A stretch of 64,000 bases of DNA from Ekhidna sp964289745 (lineage in GTDB: Bacteria > Bacteroidota > Bacteroidia > Cytophagales > Cyclobacteriaceae): positions 558,001 to 622,000 of the forward strand of contig CAXYMM010000001.1 of assembly GCA_964289745.1 (NCBI GenBank), written 5' to 3'. The position numbers and the translations under genes were made by a program. Of this stretch, positions 17,204-27,613 are shown piece by piece; positions within the stretch are counted from its first letter, which is position 1, and each line of letters starts with the position of its first letter. The notes under the pieces are model-generated. The model did no database searches and was not told where the DNA came from. It was given only the letters and a program-made list of their open reading frames with translations.

Positions 17204-18331
17204 CTACTTCGCCAATACTTCTGAGAGTGAGCCTATGAAATGATCGATTTGCGTTTGTTCTATGCTAAGGGGGGGTAGAATACGAATTATATTTGGATCT
17301 GAGGAGGAACCAGTAAAAATTTTTTTCTCAAAAAGAAGTCGATCTCGGATGGGCTTAACGGGTCGATCCAAAGATAACCCAATCATTAATCCTTTTCCAC
17401 GAACCTCCAAAATACCCTTCATTTCTTTGAGCTCAGCTATCAACTTTTCGCCAAGTTGGAAGGCTTTTCTCATCAAATTTTCTTTTTCCATTACTTCAAG
17501 AACACCAAGACCCGCTGCACAGGCAAGGTGGCTTCCTCCAAAAGTGGAGCCTAACATCCCGCTCCATGGCTTAATATCCGGCGAAATCAAAATTCCACCA
17601 ATTGGGAATCCGTTTCCCATGCCCTTAGCCATGGTGATAATATCGGGGCGAATACCTGCATATTGGTGTGCAAAAAACTTTCCGCTTCTTCCATAACCCG
17701 ATTGAATTTCATCAAGGATTAATTTGGCGTCATACTTTTTGCATAGCATTTCTACTTTTTTCAAAAATGCTTCTGAGGGAACATAGATTCCTCCTACTCC
17801 TTGTATCCCTTCTACCATCACCGCTGCAATGGATTCATCCATTTCTGATTCCAATTTTTCCTCATCATTGAGAGAAAGTCGTAGAAAATTTCCAGTATGG
17901 TTTACCTCTGCCTGAATTTTGGCATTGTCCGTGGCTTCTACCGCTAGCGAAGTCCTTCCATGAAAACCTTTTTCAAAAACGATTACCTTTTTTCGTCCTG
18001 TCTTGAAAGAAGCAGTTTTAATCGCATTTTCAATAGCCTCAGCTCCAGAGTTACATAGGAAAAGAGCATAATCAGCATACCCAGAGGATCGACCTAAATG
18101 ATTCGCAAGCTCCTCTTGAATTGGCATTTCCACGGCGTTGGAGTAGAAAGCCAGGTGATGGAGTTGTTGCTGTACCCGATTGATAAAATGCGGGTGACTA
18201 TGACCAATGGATATCACAGCATGCCCACCATATAAGTCTAAATATTTTTTTCCTTCTTCATCCCAAACAAACGAACCCAACCCTTTTGCTAGCGAAATGG
18301 CATATCGAGGATATACGTCAAATAATTTCAT
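17204..18331 (-). CDS. argD: Acetylornithine aminotransferase family enzyme
   Basis: PLP-dependent class III aminotransferase of 375 residues acting on N-acyl-glutamate semialdehyde in arginine synthesis. Cofactor features seen are the SGAEAIENAIK segment, LILDEIQSGYGRSG (PLP-contacting Asp), and the Schiff-base lysine in MAKGMGNGFPIGG. Its start overlaps the proC stop by 4 bp and it is followed 1 bp later by argB. Whether the acyl group is acetyl or succinyl cannot be read here, since the carbamoyltransferase gene is not in the window. Confidence 0.92.
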   Translation of the reverse strand: MKLFDVYPRYAISLAKGLGSFVWDEEGKKYLDLYGGHAVISIGHSHPHFINRVQQQLHHLAFYSNAVEMPIQEELANHLGRSSGYADYALFLCNSGAEAIENAIKTASFKTGRKKVIVFEKGFHGRTSLAVEATDNAKIQAEVNHTGNFLRLSLNDEEKLESEMDESIAAVMVEGIQGVGGIYVPSEAFLKKVEMLCKKYDAKLILDEIQSGYGRSGKFFAHQYAGIRPDIITMAKGMGNGFPIGGILISPDIKPWSGMLGSTFGGSHLACAAGLGVLEVMEKENLMRKAFQLGEKLIAELKEMKGILEVRGKGLMIGLSLDRPVKPIRDRLLFEKKIFTGSSSDPNIIRILPPLSIEQTQIDHFIGSLSEVLAK

Positions 18332-19128
18332 TCTTCTCTGGATTTTTTCATTTTAGTAATGCGATAGAAGGAGGTCATGATTCCTTGTATCAATGCTGAA
18401 CTGAAGCCTTTATGTTCCATCTCATTTAGTCCTTTGATGGTACAGCCTTGAGGGGTGGTAACTCTGTCAATTTCTACTTCTGGGTGTGAGTTGTTTTTCA
18501 GTACGAGAGAAGCAGCACCTTTGGCAGTCTGAGTGGCAATTAGCTGTGCCTCTTCTGCATCGAAGCCCATCTGTATCCCTCCTTGCGTGGACGCCCTCAA
18601 GTATCGCATGAAAAAGGCTATCCCACTTGCACCCAAAACGGTGGCTGCTTGCATTAATTCTTCCTTGATAGTCAATGTTTGACCCAATGCCTTAAATAAT
18701 TCCGTGCTTATATCTAAGCCCACTTTACTGTTGGATGAAATACAGGTCATTGACTCTCCTATTGCAATGGCTGTATTTGGCATGGCTCTTACAATAGCCA
18801 ACTCAGTGTTCAGTTTACTCGCTATTTGCTCTAGCGCTACACCAGTGATTACAGAAATTAGCACTTGATTTTCTGTTAATTTATCACCAATTTCGGATAG
18901 AATATTGTCCAATTGAATGGGCTGAATACAGAGCATCACTATATCTGCCTGCGATACTGCCGACACATTGTCAGAGGAAAGCTGGTAACCCATTTGCCCC
19001 AAATCTGAGATTGTGGACAAATCCCTTTTTGTTAATGTAATATCGCTCGCTTTGGCTTGTTTTTTTTCTACAATTCCTTCGGCGATGGATCTTCCAAGAT
19101 TTCCCGCTCCGATAATGACTATTTTCAT
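18328..19128 (-). CDS. proC: Pyrroline-5-carboxylate reductase
   Basis: Reduces pyrroline-5-carboxylate to proline with NAD(P)H. The N-terminal Rossmann motif GAGNLGRSIAEG, the RAMPNTAIAIGES segment, and the C-terminal helical domain with TPQGCTIKGLNEME are all typical. 266 residues, complete. It is the first gene of the proC-argD-argB set, placing proline and arginine branches of glutamate metabolism on one transcript. Confidence 0.95.
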   Translation of the reverse strand: MKIVIIGAGNLGRSIAEGIVEKKQAKASDITLTKRDLSTISDLGQMGYQLSSDNVSAVSQADIVMLCIQPIQLDNILSEIGDKLTENQVLISVITGVALEQIASKLNTELAIVRAMPNTAIAIGESMTCISSNSKVGLDISTELFKALGQTLTIKEELMQAATVLGASGIAFFMRYLRASTQGGIQMGFDAEEAQLIATQTAKGAASLVLKNNSHPEVEIDRVTTPQGCTIKGLNEMEHKGFSSALIQGIMTSFYRITKMKKSREE

Positions 19129-20003
19129 AATATTTTATCTCTTATTGCTCGTTAATTTATTTTAAATTACGTATATTTTTTCTTTTAAAACCTCATTAAA
19201 TAGCTTGTTTATTAGTTGAATAAGGTTGATAAATCATAATTCATGAGTTGAGCTCATGCACCACATTAAAAATAATCTTGACAAGATTTGTCCGACTATC
19301 AAGTTGCTTGATCGAGACATTTTTGGAAGAGACACAAACATACCCAAAGCTGTATTAAGTCCGCGATTATCTAATATTATAGATCATTAGCTTTTCTACG
19401 ATACGAAAAGCGGGTTCTTGTATAAAATCAAAATCGACATTGTCAAGGCTTTTTTAATTAGACTGAGATAAGCGGGTTCACTTGAAGATGAGGGAAGCTC
19501 TTTTTCCAACATTTGAAAAAATACGAAAGCATACTGCACGACACTTTCTGGAATTTGATGAGTGCTTCATTGTTGGTTTAAATGAACTTTGTTCAAGGTC
19601 GATCTCTTTGAGAAATTTTGATCTTATACTGATGCCTTTGGCAATTTCACGAAGGCTAATCACCCATTCCACTGCCTGACATCATTGAACCAGGTGATCA
19701 CAGGTCACCTAATTTGTGGCAATGTTTGTTAGTGTGATAATGGTAAAAAGATCGCTTCAATTAAGGAGACAGGAATTAAATTCAGTATTATGACATGAAA
19801 AAGGGTTATTTGATTTTTGCGAACTTTTTATCGCTCATGATACGCTTGTATTTGATACTAGCAGGGAAATTTCAAAACCAAAAAATTAGGATGCAATGAG
19901 CATTTTTATAAATGTTCTGTTAGAAATGATTCGGATTAGATAAAAAAAGTAAGTCGCTGTTTTACTTGGGTAATTATTAATTTCGCCCTCTATCAAAACG
20001 TCT
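19129..20003. other. 875 bp gene-poor region
   Basis: No convincing gene. A 44-codon frame (19256-19390, +) starting MHHIKNNLDKICPTIKLLD and a 34-codon hydrophobic frame (19795-19899, +) starting MKKGYLIFANFLSLMIRLY are open but unrecognised. Longer opposing frames around 19480-19680 mirror each other and look like chance or decayed coding sequence. It may hold the promoter of the GT117 gene. Confidence 0.4.
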
Positions 20004-23000
20004 ATGGGTTATCAGAAAATAAACATCATTGGAGGCTGGTTTGCTTTTCTCATTGCACTTACCACCTACATTTTCACTGTGGAGCCTACTGCCAGCTATT
20101 GGGATGCTGGAGAGTTTATCGCCTGTTCTTCAAAGCTTCAGGTTCCGCACCCTCCTGGTGCTCCGTTCTTCTTGCTCACGGGTAGAATGTTCTCCATGCT
20201 TGGGGGGGATGATGTTACCCAGATTGCATATTGGGTCAATATGTTAAGTGTAGTTTCTAGTGCCTTCTTCGTTATGTTTATATTTTGGATCATCACGCAC
20301 CTCTGCAAAAGAATTTTAAAGGTAGATGATCAGTCGATTAGCGTTTCTCAAACGATCATAGTGATGGGGGCTGGAATGACAGGAGCACTCACTTGCACCT
20401 TCTCAGACTCTTTTTGGTTTTCAGCCGTAGAAGCCGAGGTATACGCCATGTCAGCCTTTTTTACGGGATTTATCGTTTGGGCGATTTTGAGGTGGGAGGA
20501 GCTCAAAGATGAATCTCAAGAGGCCAGATGGCTTATTTTGATTGCCTACATGATGGGGCTATCCATCGGGGTTCACCTTCTAAACCTTGTGGCTCTCCCT
20601 GTACTCGGGTTAATTATCTACTTCAAGAAATTTGAAAAAGTTTCAACAAAAGGCGTTATATGGACGCTGTTGATATCTGCCGCAACCTTACTTATTATTT
20701 TAGAGGGCATCATACCTGGGCTTCCGACCATTGCCGGAAAATTTGAAGTGTTTTTCGTTAATGGCATTGGTCTTCCTTTTGGTTCAGGAGTAGTTTTCTT
20801 TAGTATCCTATTCATTGGACTCATTGTCTATGGGGTTATCTATTCCATCCGAAAAAACAAGTACGTGTTGAACACTGCACTTTTAAGCTTGGTTTTTGTC
20901 ATCATTGGTTACGCTTCTTATATGATGATTCCGATTAGAAGTGCCTATAACCCTCCTATTGACGAGAACAACCCAGAGGAAATCATGTCTTTCGTTTCGT
21001 ACCTTAAAAGAGAGCAATATGGATCGCGCCCTCTTTTGAAGGGTCCATACTATACTGCCTCGCTTATCGAAAATAAAAAGGGTAGCCCTATTTACATGAG
21101 AGGAGAAGATAAATATGTAATCAAAGACTATAAAGTAGACCAGATATACGATCCGAAGCATTCAACCATCTTGCCAAGGATGTACAGTTCCGACCCTAAT
21201 CATATTAAAAAATATCGTGAAGTAACGGGTCTCAAAGAGGGAGAAAAACCAAGTTGGGGGGATAACTTGTATTACCTTATCGTGCATCAGCTTGGGCATC
21301 AGTACTTCAGGTACTTTATTTGGAATTTTTCTGGTAGAGATAGTGACATCCAAGGTGCTGGATTTATAGGCCTTTTTGATGCTTTCGAAGATGTGCCAGA
21401 GGTTTTGGCTACCAATAAAGGTCGAAACGTTTTTTATGCGCTACCGCTTCTGCTTGGTCTTCTGGGAATGCTGGTTCAGTATAAAAAGGACGTAAAATTT
21501 TTTTCAGCCACCGCGCTCCTTTTCTTTATGACTGGGATTGCGATTGTACTATATCTCAATACGCCCCCAATAGAACCAAGAGAAAGAGACTATATCTATG
21601 CAGGCTCTTTCTACATTTTTACTATTTGGATTGGCTTTGGTGCACTCGCTATTTTTGACTTAATTCAGAGAGCAATAAAGAACAAAAAGATAGCGGCAAT
21701 TGCAGCCTCTATTCTATGTCTTGGTGTACCTGCTTTGGTAGTGAGCGAGACTTGGGATGATCACGACCGATCTAACCGATATTTCTCTGTAGACTCTGCC
21801 AAAAATTATCTTTCATCTTGTGCACCCAATGCGATCCTTTTCACAGGAGGGGATAATGACACCTTCCCTCTTTGGTATGCACAGGAGGTAGAAGGTTTCC
21901 GAACGGACGTTCGTGTAGTGGTGCTAAGTTATTATAATACAGACTGGTACGTAGAACAGTCTGCTAGGCGGGCATACGAGTCAGCACCTCTGCCATACAC
22001 CCTGGAGCTGGATCAATATATTCAAGGCGGCTTAAACGATTACTTGCCCGTATTTGAGCGAGAAGAGTTAAAAGGGGGTGCTATTAACGCCGCTGCATTC
22101 TTAAACTTCTTGAAACAAGAAAATCCACAACTTCAGGTGGCAGCCAATGATTGGACGAAATATAATTTCATCCCTTCCAATTCGTTGTTCTTAAATGTGG
22201 ATACAACAATGGCCAAATCCATCGTACCACAAGATTTACATAATGATATCGTAAGCCGAATGATGCTCAACATAAAAGGCAAGTCGCTAATTAAAGGTGA
22301 TTTAGCTTTTCTTGATATGCTAGTGACGAACAATTGGAAACGGCCTATATACTTGAACAATACTTCTATCTCTCAGCTAAAGATAGACATGAGAGACTAT
22401 GTAGTGCAAGAAGGCATGGCTTATCGTGTTCTTCCAGTTAAGAATCCAAATCAAAGAGGTGGGTATCCTATTAATACAGAGGTGATGTATGACAATGTCA
22501 TGAACAAGTTTACATGGACTAATCTCGATGACCCAACCATCTATTACTCACAAGATTACATTGGGTTTATATTGAACTCTAGATCAACCTTTAATGCGCT
22601 GGCTCAAAATTTGATTGAAGAAGGGAGCTATGAAAAGGCATCCGAAGTATTGAAAAAATGTTTAGAAGTGATGCCTCATGAAACCGTTTCATTTGATGAG
22701 TTCAGTGCTCAGCAAGTCAGCATGCTATTAGAAATTGCCTCGAAAAAGACAGAAACGGCTTCAAACTCTGGCGAAGGGGAGGAAGCCCAGCTAGCTAGCT
22801 ATGTGGCTGAAAGTGTTGCCAAATGGGCAAGTAGCTGGTTGGATTACTATCTATCGAATAAGACTGTCAATAATTATGATATCCAACGAAAGATGGTTGC
22901 ATTAAATGAAGTGGCTAGAGCATACCGTGCAAATGGTGATAAGAAAAATGCATCTAAGTATGAGAAGCTTTTTGAAACGTATTATACTCTGGTAGAGTCA

Positions 23001-23009
23001 AAATTCTAA
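20004..23009 (+). CDS. DUF2723 / GT117 family membrane glycosyltransferase-like protein
   Basis: A 1001-residue polytopic inner-membrane protein. The N-terminus carries the DUF2723 signature: TVEPTASYWDAGEFIACSS followed by KLQVPHPPGAPFF, with an acidic pair in the first periplasmic loop as in O-mannosyltransferase-fold enzymes (CAZy GT117). About eleven hydrophobic segments run to residue ~580, and a soluble C-terminal half with TPR-like helices follows. Bacteroidota homologues are linked to protein O-glycosylation of exported proteins, which is inference here. Transcribed alone, opposite to the neighbouring genes. Confidence 0.87.
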   Translation: MGYQKINIIGGWFAFLIALTTYIFTVEPTASYWDAGEFIACSSKLQVPHPPGAPFFLLTGRMFSMLGGDDVTQIAYWVNMLSVVSSAFFVMFIFWIITHLCKRILKVDDQSISVSQTIIVMGAGMTGALTCTFSDSFWFSAVEAEVYAMSAFFTGFIVWAILRWEELKDESQEARWLILIAYMMGLSIGVHLLNLVALPVLGLIIYFKKFEKVSTKGVIWTLLISAATLLIILEGIIPGLPTIAGKFEVFFVNGIGLPFGSGVVFFSILFIGLIVYGVIYSIRKNKYVLNTALLSLVFVIIGYASYMMIPIRSAYNPPIDENNPEEIMSFVSYLKREQYGSRPLLKGPYYTASLIENKKGSPIYMRGEDKYVIKDYKVDQIYDPKHSTILPRMYSSDPNHIKKYREVTGLKEGEKPSWGDNLYYLIVHQLGHQYFRYFIWNFSGRDSDIQGAGFIGLFDAFEDVPEVLATNKGRNVFYALPLLLGLLGMLVQYKKDVKFFSATALLFFMTGIAIVLYLNTPPIEPRERDYIYAGSFYIFTIWIGFGALAIFDLIQRAIKNKKIAAIAASILCLGVPALVVSETWDDHDRSNRYFSVDSAKNYLSSCAPNAILFTGGDNDTFPLWYAQEVEGFRTDVRVVVLSYYNTDWYVEQSARRAYESAPLPYTLELDQYIQGGLNDYLPVFEREELKGGAINAAAFLNFLKQENPQLQVAANDWTKYNFIPSNSLFLNVDTTMAKSIVPQDLHNDIVSRMMLNIKGKSLIKGDLAFLDMLVTNNWKRPIYLNNTSISQLKIDMRDYVVQEGMAYRVLPVKNPNQRGGYPINTEVMYDNVMNKFTWTNLDDPTIYYSQDYIGFILNSRSTFNALAQNLIEEGSYEKASEVLKKCLEVMPHETVSFDEFSAQQVSMLLEIASKKTETASNSGEGEEAQLASYVAESVAKWASSWLDYYLSNKTVNNYDIQRKMVALNEVARAYRANGDKKNASKYEKLFETYYTLVESKF

Positions 23010-23015
23010 GGATTG

Positions 23016-23351
23016 TTATTGCTTTAAAAACTTAAAGGCTTTTTTAAAACGTTCTTCATCATCTTGAATTATAAGGAAGTAGTAACCAGTTGCTAAATCT
23101 TTAACAGGTATTTTGTATTTCCCATTTCCAACATTCTCTGGCTTAATAACCACTCGATTACCAATCATAGAATTGAGTTCAAATTGAGTTTTTGATAATT
23201 GGCCATCAATTTGTACAATCAACACATCAACAACAGGATTGGGATAAATGCTAACCCCTGGCTCTTGGTCATTATTACCGAAGGGGTTTTGGGCGACAGC
23301 AGTGAAGCTAAGCAAAATCGCAAAGGATAATATGATGAATTTATTGGACAT
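23016..23351 (-). CDS. Small exported protein with type IX secretion C-terminal domain
   Basis: Only 111 residues: a signal peptide (MSNKFIILSFAILLSFTAVA, cleaved before QNPF) followed almost at once by a type A sorting tail. The tail is recognised from SIYPNPVVDVLIVQ, the central GNRVV strand, the GYYFLII strand and a lysine-rich end (KAFKFLKQ). There is practically no cargo domain between signal and tail, about 12 residues. It may be a minimal T9SS substrate, a remnant of a larger protein, or a periplasmic filler of the pathway. Confidence 0.85.
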   Translation of the reverse strand: MSNKFIILSFAILLSFTAVAQNPFGNNDQEPGVSIYPNPVVDVLIVQIDGQLSKTQFELNSMIGNRVVIKPENVGNGKYKIPVKDLATGYYFLIIQDDEERFKKAFKFLKQ

Positions 23352-23534
23352 TAATTAATTGGCAAAATACGTAAAAAAAATAGATTATTTAGTATTTAAA
23401 TGAAATAATTAAGATTAATTAACGCTAAGCTTTACTTTTTTTGTCAAAAATGAACGCAAAAAGCATCGCTAGTCTTACCAATTACCGATTTTAACACTAA
23501 TTAATGATTTTAAAATATTGATCCGATTTGAGTG

Positions 23535-25028
23535 TTATTTAGATAATTCTGATATGGCAGAGGGGAGTTCCTTAATAATATCGGACGCTACTGCGCCTAA
23601 CCCCTCTATCTTTTTGGCTAACAGATCGCCAGCTCTTCCATGGAGGTATACGCCCAGTTTGAGCGCATCTAAGGGTTCGACTTGTTGTGCTAACAGACTC
23701 GCTACAAGTCCGGTAAGGACATCTCCACTTCCAGCAGTGGCAAGCACTTCATTTCCGGATGGATTAAATGAAATATTTCCTTTTCGATCTGCAATCGCTG
23801 AGTAGGCACCTTTTAACACCATATTTACCTGGTATTTTTTACTAAATGAAATCAGCATTTCAAGTTTTTCAAAATCGTTCTGCCATGACCCAACCAATCG
23901 CTTAAACTCTCCTAGGTGGGGCGTCAAAATGGAGTTGGCTGGAAGGTATTTTAGTAAACTTTTTTTCTTGGCGAGTATATTTAAACCATCAGCATCCACA
24001 GTCATTGGATTTTTTGATTTCTTGAGAAACCGCTCAAAGCCTGCTATCGTTTTTGAGTGTGTACCTAAGCCTGGACCCAGTGCAACTACACCTTCTATTG
24101 TGGTGGGAATTGTACTTACAAAATCTTCTTCCTCACTTTCTAAAACCATTGCTTCTGGTAAAGCAATTTGTAGAGGAAGTGTTCCGCATCTTGGACAACA
24201 TACGTTTAGTAGCCCTACTCCTGATTTAAAGGCTGCCTTCGACGCTAAAATAGCGGCCCCCATTTTCCCTTTGCTTCCTGCAACCAATGTTAGCTTACCT
24301 ACCTCTGATTTATGAGTGAACTTTTTTCGAATTGGCAACTTTCCTTTCAAATCTGATGGCTCTAGCAGATAGAACGATGACTCTTGCTGATCCAGAAAGT
24401 AGGAGCTTAACCCAATAGGCACCACGCTCCACTCTCCAACATATCGATGGTATTCGGGAAGGAAAAAAACCAATTTGGGACGTTCAAAGCTAATTGTATA
24501 ATCTGCCTCAAATACAATTGAATCTTCCTTAATCGGCTTATCGGCATGTAATCCAGAAGGAATATCAACAGATGCTTTGATCCCTTCTTGATCGTTGAGA
24601 TAGTTCACTACTTTAGCGTGTATTCCCTCAATTGACCTAGACAACCCCGATCCAAAAAGTGCATCGATAAGAATTTCTTCTCGTTTACAAGATGGCAAAT
24701 CTTCAACGGTGTTGATGATAGCATGCAAGCCTGACTTATTCAAGTTCTTCTTGAAGTCTTCAGTTCCTTTCCCTGGATCTCCAACTACGTATTTCCATAC
24801 CTCCCAACCCCGCTCATTGAGAAGTCGCCCAATGGCTAGTCCATCGCCTCCGTTATTCCCAATACCACAAAAAATTCGTACCCGTTTTTTAGTAGGAAAA
24901 ACTTTCATAAACGCTGCTACGAACGCCTCACTAGCTCGCTCCATTAAAAGGTAAGACGAGATTGGCTCGTGTTGGATGGTGTATTCATCGGCCGCTCTGA
25001 TTTGATCAATCGTTAGGATTTTACTCAT
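23535..25028 (-). CDS. nnrDE: Bifunctional NAD(P)H-hydrate epimerase / ADP-dependent dehydratase
   Basis: Repairs hydrated NAD(P)H. The first ~215 residues are the YjeF_N epimerase (FCGIGNNGGDGLAIGRLL; VDIPSGLHAD). The second half is the ribokinase-like dehydratase with GALGPGLG-type VVALGPGLGTH and the nucleotide-site NEVLATAGSGDVLTG. 497 residues, both domains intact, as in E. coli YjeF. Stand-alone gene. Confidence 0.94.
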   Translation of the reverse strand: MSKILTIDQIRAADEYTIQHEPISSYLLMERASEAFVAAFMKVFPTKKRVRIFCGIGNNGGDGLAIGRLLNERGWEVWKYVVGDPGKGTEDFKKNLNKSGLHAIINTVEDLPSCKREEILIDALFGSGLSRSIEGIHAKVVNYLNDQEGIKASVDIPSGLHADKPIKEDSIVFEADYTISFERPKLVFFLPEYHRYVGEWSVVPIGLSSYFLDQQESSFYLLEPSDLKGKLPIRKKFTHKSEVGKLTLVAGSKGKMGAAILASKAAFKSGVGLLNVCCPRCGTLPLQIALPEAMVLESEEEDFVSTIPTTIEGVVALGPGLGTHSKTIAGFERFLKKSKNPMTVDADGLNILAKKKSLLKYLPANSILTPHLGEFKRLVGSWQNDFEKLEMLISFSKKYQVNMVLKGAYSAIADRKGNISFNPSGNEVLATAGSGDVLTGLVASLLAQQVEPLDALKLGVYLHGRAGDLLAKKIEGLGAVASDIIKELPSAISELSK

Positions 25029-25191
25029 CAGTCAAAGTCGTGTTTCTAACACCCTCGCAAATTTGATTTCCCACTTCATACTTATTCAAGGTATCTTCCC
25101 TCCTCATACAGGCACTTTTTGTATAAAGAGGTTCTGATGTGTTTTGTTCTTCTAGCAAATCATCAAATAGTTTTCAAATTATAAATAAGTT

Positions 25192-26628
25192 TTATTTTTT
25201 TCGAATAAGCAATAGTCCCAAGAACGTAATGAAACCATTTAGAATTAAAATCTCAAACCCGAATTTGTATCCTCTTAACAAATGTTCTGAGTTTACATTG
25301 ATTGTGTAACTCAAAGCGGGTGAGATTAGACATACGATGGGGACTAGCTGATCTTCTACTTTCCAAGCTGTAATAATACCAAAAGCAAAAAGCCCAAGTA
25401 AAGGACCGTATGTATAACCCGCAGCTATAAAAATGGAGTTGATTACGCTTTGATCGTTTATAGAATTAAAGATCAGGATAACAAAAAAGAGCAGAGCCGA
25501 AAATCCAAAATGGATTAGCATTCTCAGCTTACTTTTTCTTTCGAAGTTATCTTTTTTAAAACCAAGAAAATCCACACAAAAAGAAGTGGTTAATGCAGCT
25601 AGCGCAGAATCTGCGCTAGAATAAGCTGCCGCAATAATGCCAAGTAAAAAAATGATGGTTCCTAAAGTCGAGAAGTGGTTGACAGCTAAAAACGGGAACA
25701 AACTATCAGAGCGATTAGGAGTGGAAATCTGCATGATTTCTGAATATTGATAAAGAAGCAAGCCAAGACTAAGAAAGAGAAAATTGACTGCGACTAGGAT
25801 GACGCAGAACCAAAACATATTCTTTTGAGCATCCTCAATATTTTTGCAAGTAAGGATTTTTTGCATCATGTCCTGATCCAGACCTGTCATTACTATCGCA
25901 ATAAAGACGCCACTAAAAAATTGTTTGAAAAAATTTTGAGCACTTTGCCATTCCCAATTGAATAAGGCAGACCTTGAATCATTAAACAGGTTCATTGAAA
26001 GCTCTTGCCAACTCCAAACAAGCTCGTCTTTAATGAAGAGGATGCTCACTACAACAGCAATCAACATGAACGTGGTTTGAAGTGCATCCGTCCAAACGAT
26101 GGTTTTTATACCTCCTTTAAAAGTGTAGAGCCAAATCAATAAAATGGTGCAAAGCACCGACACCCAAAATGGCAAGTCGAATGAATCAAAGAAGGCGATC
26201 TGCAATACATTGGCTACTAAGAAAAGCCTGAAACTGGCCCCGATTACACGGCTTAACAAGAAAAAAAATGCGCCAGATTTATACGACCAAAAGCCAAATC
26301 GGTCTTCTAAATAGGTATAAATGGAGACAAGGTTGAGTTTGTAGTAAAGGGGTAATAATACCTTGGCAATCACAAAATACCCAAGCAAGTAGCCCATCAC
26401 TACCTGAAAGTAGTAGAAATTAGAGTGGGTTACTTCTCCTGGTATCGAAATAAAAGTAACACCTGATAAAGTTGCTCCAATCATTCCAAAAGCAACCAAA
26501 TACCATTTGGAGTTTCTATTGGCAGTATAAAAGTCAGAGGAACTACTATTCCTTGAGGTGAGGAATGAAATACCGATCAGTAAGACAAAATACCCTGAAA
26601 TAACACCACCAACTAGAATAGGGTTCAT
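25192..26628 (-). CDS. Sodium:solute symporter family transporter
   Basis: A 478-residue membrane protein of the SSS family with about 13 hydrophobic helices. Family marks are the SDFYTANRN-type N-terminus, the GMIGATLSGVTFISIPG helix-1 break and TGLDQDMMQK in the middle. Helix 8 with AAAYSSADSALAALTT provides the usual Na+-site serines. The substrate is unknown; Bacteroidota members of this group carry sugars, amino acids or are of unknown cargo. No catabolic genes lie next to it. Confidence 0.88.
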   Translation of the reverse strand: MNPILVGGVISGYFVLLIGISFLTSRNSSSSDFYTANRNSKWYLVAFGMIGATLSGVTFISIPGEVTHSNFYYFQVVMGYLLGYFVIAKVLLPLYYKLNLVSIYTYLEDRFGFWSYKSGAFFFLLSRVIGASFRLFLVANVLQIAFFDSFDLPFWVSVLCTILLIWLYTFKGGIKTIVWTDALQTTFMLIAVVVSILFIKDELVWSWQELSMNLFNDSRSALFNWEWQSAQNFFKQFFSGVFIAIVMTGLDQDMMQKILTCKNIEDAQKNMFWFCVILVAVNFLFLSLGLLLYQYSEIMQISTPNRSDSLFPFLAVNHFSTLGTIIFLLGIIAAAYSSADSALAALTTSFCVDFLGFKKDNFERKSKLRMLIHFGFSALLFFVILIFNSINDQSVINSIFIAAGYTYGPLLGLFAFGIITAWKVEDQLVPIVCLISPALSYTINVNSEHLLRGYKFGFEILILNGFITFLGLLLIRKK

Positions 26629-26690
26629 AATACCGTTCCAATAAAATTAAATTCGCAAATTAGGTATTCTCAAGGTTAATAGGCAATGCT

Positions 26691-26698
26691 TAATTTTG
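26691..26698 (+). promoter_or_regulatory. Bacteroidota-type -7 box upstream of clpS
   Basis: TAATTTTG is an exact match to the TAnnTTTG box of Bacteroidota primary-sigma promoters, 15 bases before the clpS start. A good TTTG -33 box is not visible at the right distance, so this is tentative. Confidence 0.4.
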
Positions 26699-26713
26699 CA
26701 CTAAATTTTAGGT

Positions 26714-27001
26714 ATGAATTTGGAATTCGATATTCAAAAACAAGAAGAGTTATTGGTTGCTGAGGCTATCGATCAGGAAAACGTTCGCAACCTTATGGTT
26801 TACAATGATGATTTTAACACATTCGAGCACGTGACAAACACCCTGATCAAAGTTTGTAAACACGATGCACATCAAGCAGAACAATGCACTTACTTGATTC
26901 ATTACAAAGGAAAATGCTCAGTTAAAAAAGGCATGTATGAAGACTTGAAGCCGATGCGAGAGGGCATCTCGGATGCGGGGATCAAAGCAGCAATAGTCTA
27001 A
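26714..27001 (+). CDS. clpS: ATP-dependent Clp protease adaptor
   Basis: A 95-residue ClpS, which delivers N-degron substrates to ClpAP. The conserved NLMVYNDDFNTFEHV strand (with the N-x-D-x-T substrate pocket) and the Glu/His-rich helix KHDAHQAEQCTYLIH-type region are clear. It is followed 3 bp after its stop by recR, so the two are co-transcribed. Confidence 0.93.
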   Translation: MNLEFDIQKQEELLVAEAIDQENVRNLMVYNDDFNTFEHVTNTLIKVCKHDAHQAEQCTYLIHYKGKCSVKKGMYEDLKPMREGISDAGIKAAIV

Positions 27002-27004
27002 AAG

Positions 27005-27613
27005 ATGGAGCATCCTTCTTTACTAGTAGCGCGTGCTGTCGAAGAAATCTCCAAGCTCCCAGGGATTGGGAAAAAGACCGCTCTTCGATTAGCACTGCAT
27101 ATGTTGAAGCAGCCAGAAAACGTCACAGACGATCTGTCTTTCGCCCTAAAAAATTTGAGAGAGAATATAAAATATTGCAATACCTGCCACATCATCGCAG
27201 ACTCAGAAGACTGTACTTGCCAAAACGCCTATCGAGATACTTCTGTTATATGTGTTGTAGAAGATACGCCTGATGTTTTGGCAATTCGGAATACGGGACA
27301 GTACAATGGATTATTTCATGTACTTGGAGGTAGAATTTCTCCTATGGATGGCATCGGACCTGAAAATATAAACATAGCGTCACTAATCAGTCGCGTCAAG
27401 TCAGACAACCAGGTCAAGGAAGTGATTCTTGCGCTAAGCGCCACCATGGAGGGGGACACTACGGCTTTTTACATAACCAAATTGCTAAAAGAACAGGAAA
27501 TAAAAGTAACGACAATTGCGCGTGGTATTCCAGTAGGCAGTGAACTGGAGTTTGCCGATGAGATAACCCTTGGAAGGAGTATCGCAACCAGAACTCTTTT
27601 TAGTCAAGATTAA
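27005..27613 (+). CDS. recR: Recombination protein RecR
   Basis: Recombination mediator that loads RecA with RecF and RecO. The N-terminal helix-hairpin-helix reads LPGIGKKTALRLALHM, the zinc site is CNTCHIIADSEDCTCQ, and the Toprim domain begins VICVVEDTPDVLAI. 202 residues is normal. It follows clpS closely and its 3' end overlaps the tail of the converging small membrane gene by 4 bp. Confidence 0.96.
   Translation: MEHPSLLVARAVEEISKLPGIGKKTALRLALHMLKQPENVTDDLSFALKNLRENIKYCNTCHIIADSEDCTCQNAYRDTSVICVVEDTPDVLAIRNTGQYNGLFHVLGGRISPMDGIGPENINIASLISRVKSDNQVKEVILALSATMEGDTTAFYITKLLKEQEIKVTTIARGIPVGSELEFADEITLGRSIATRTLFSQD

Noticed and set aside
19478..19679. Two mirrored frames of about 65 residues
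   Set aside because: They read each other in antisense and show no family features; probably chance.
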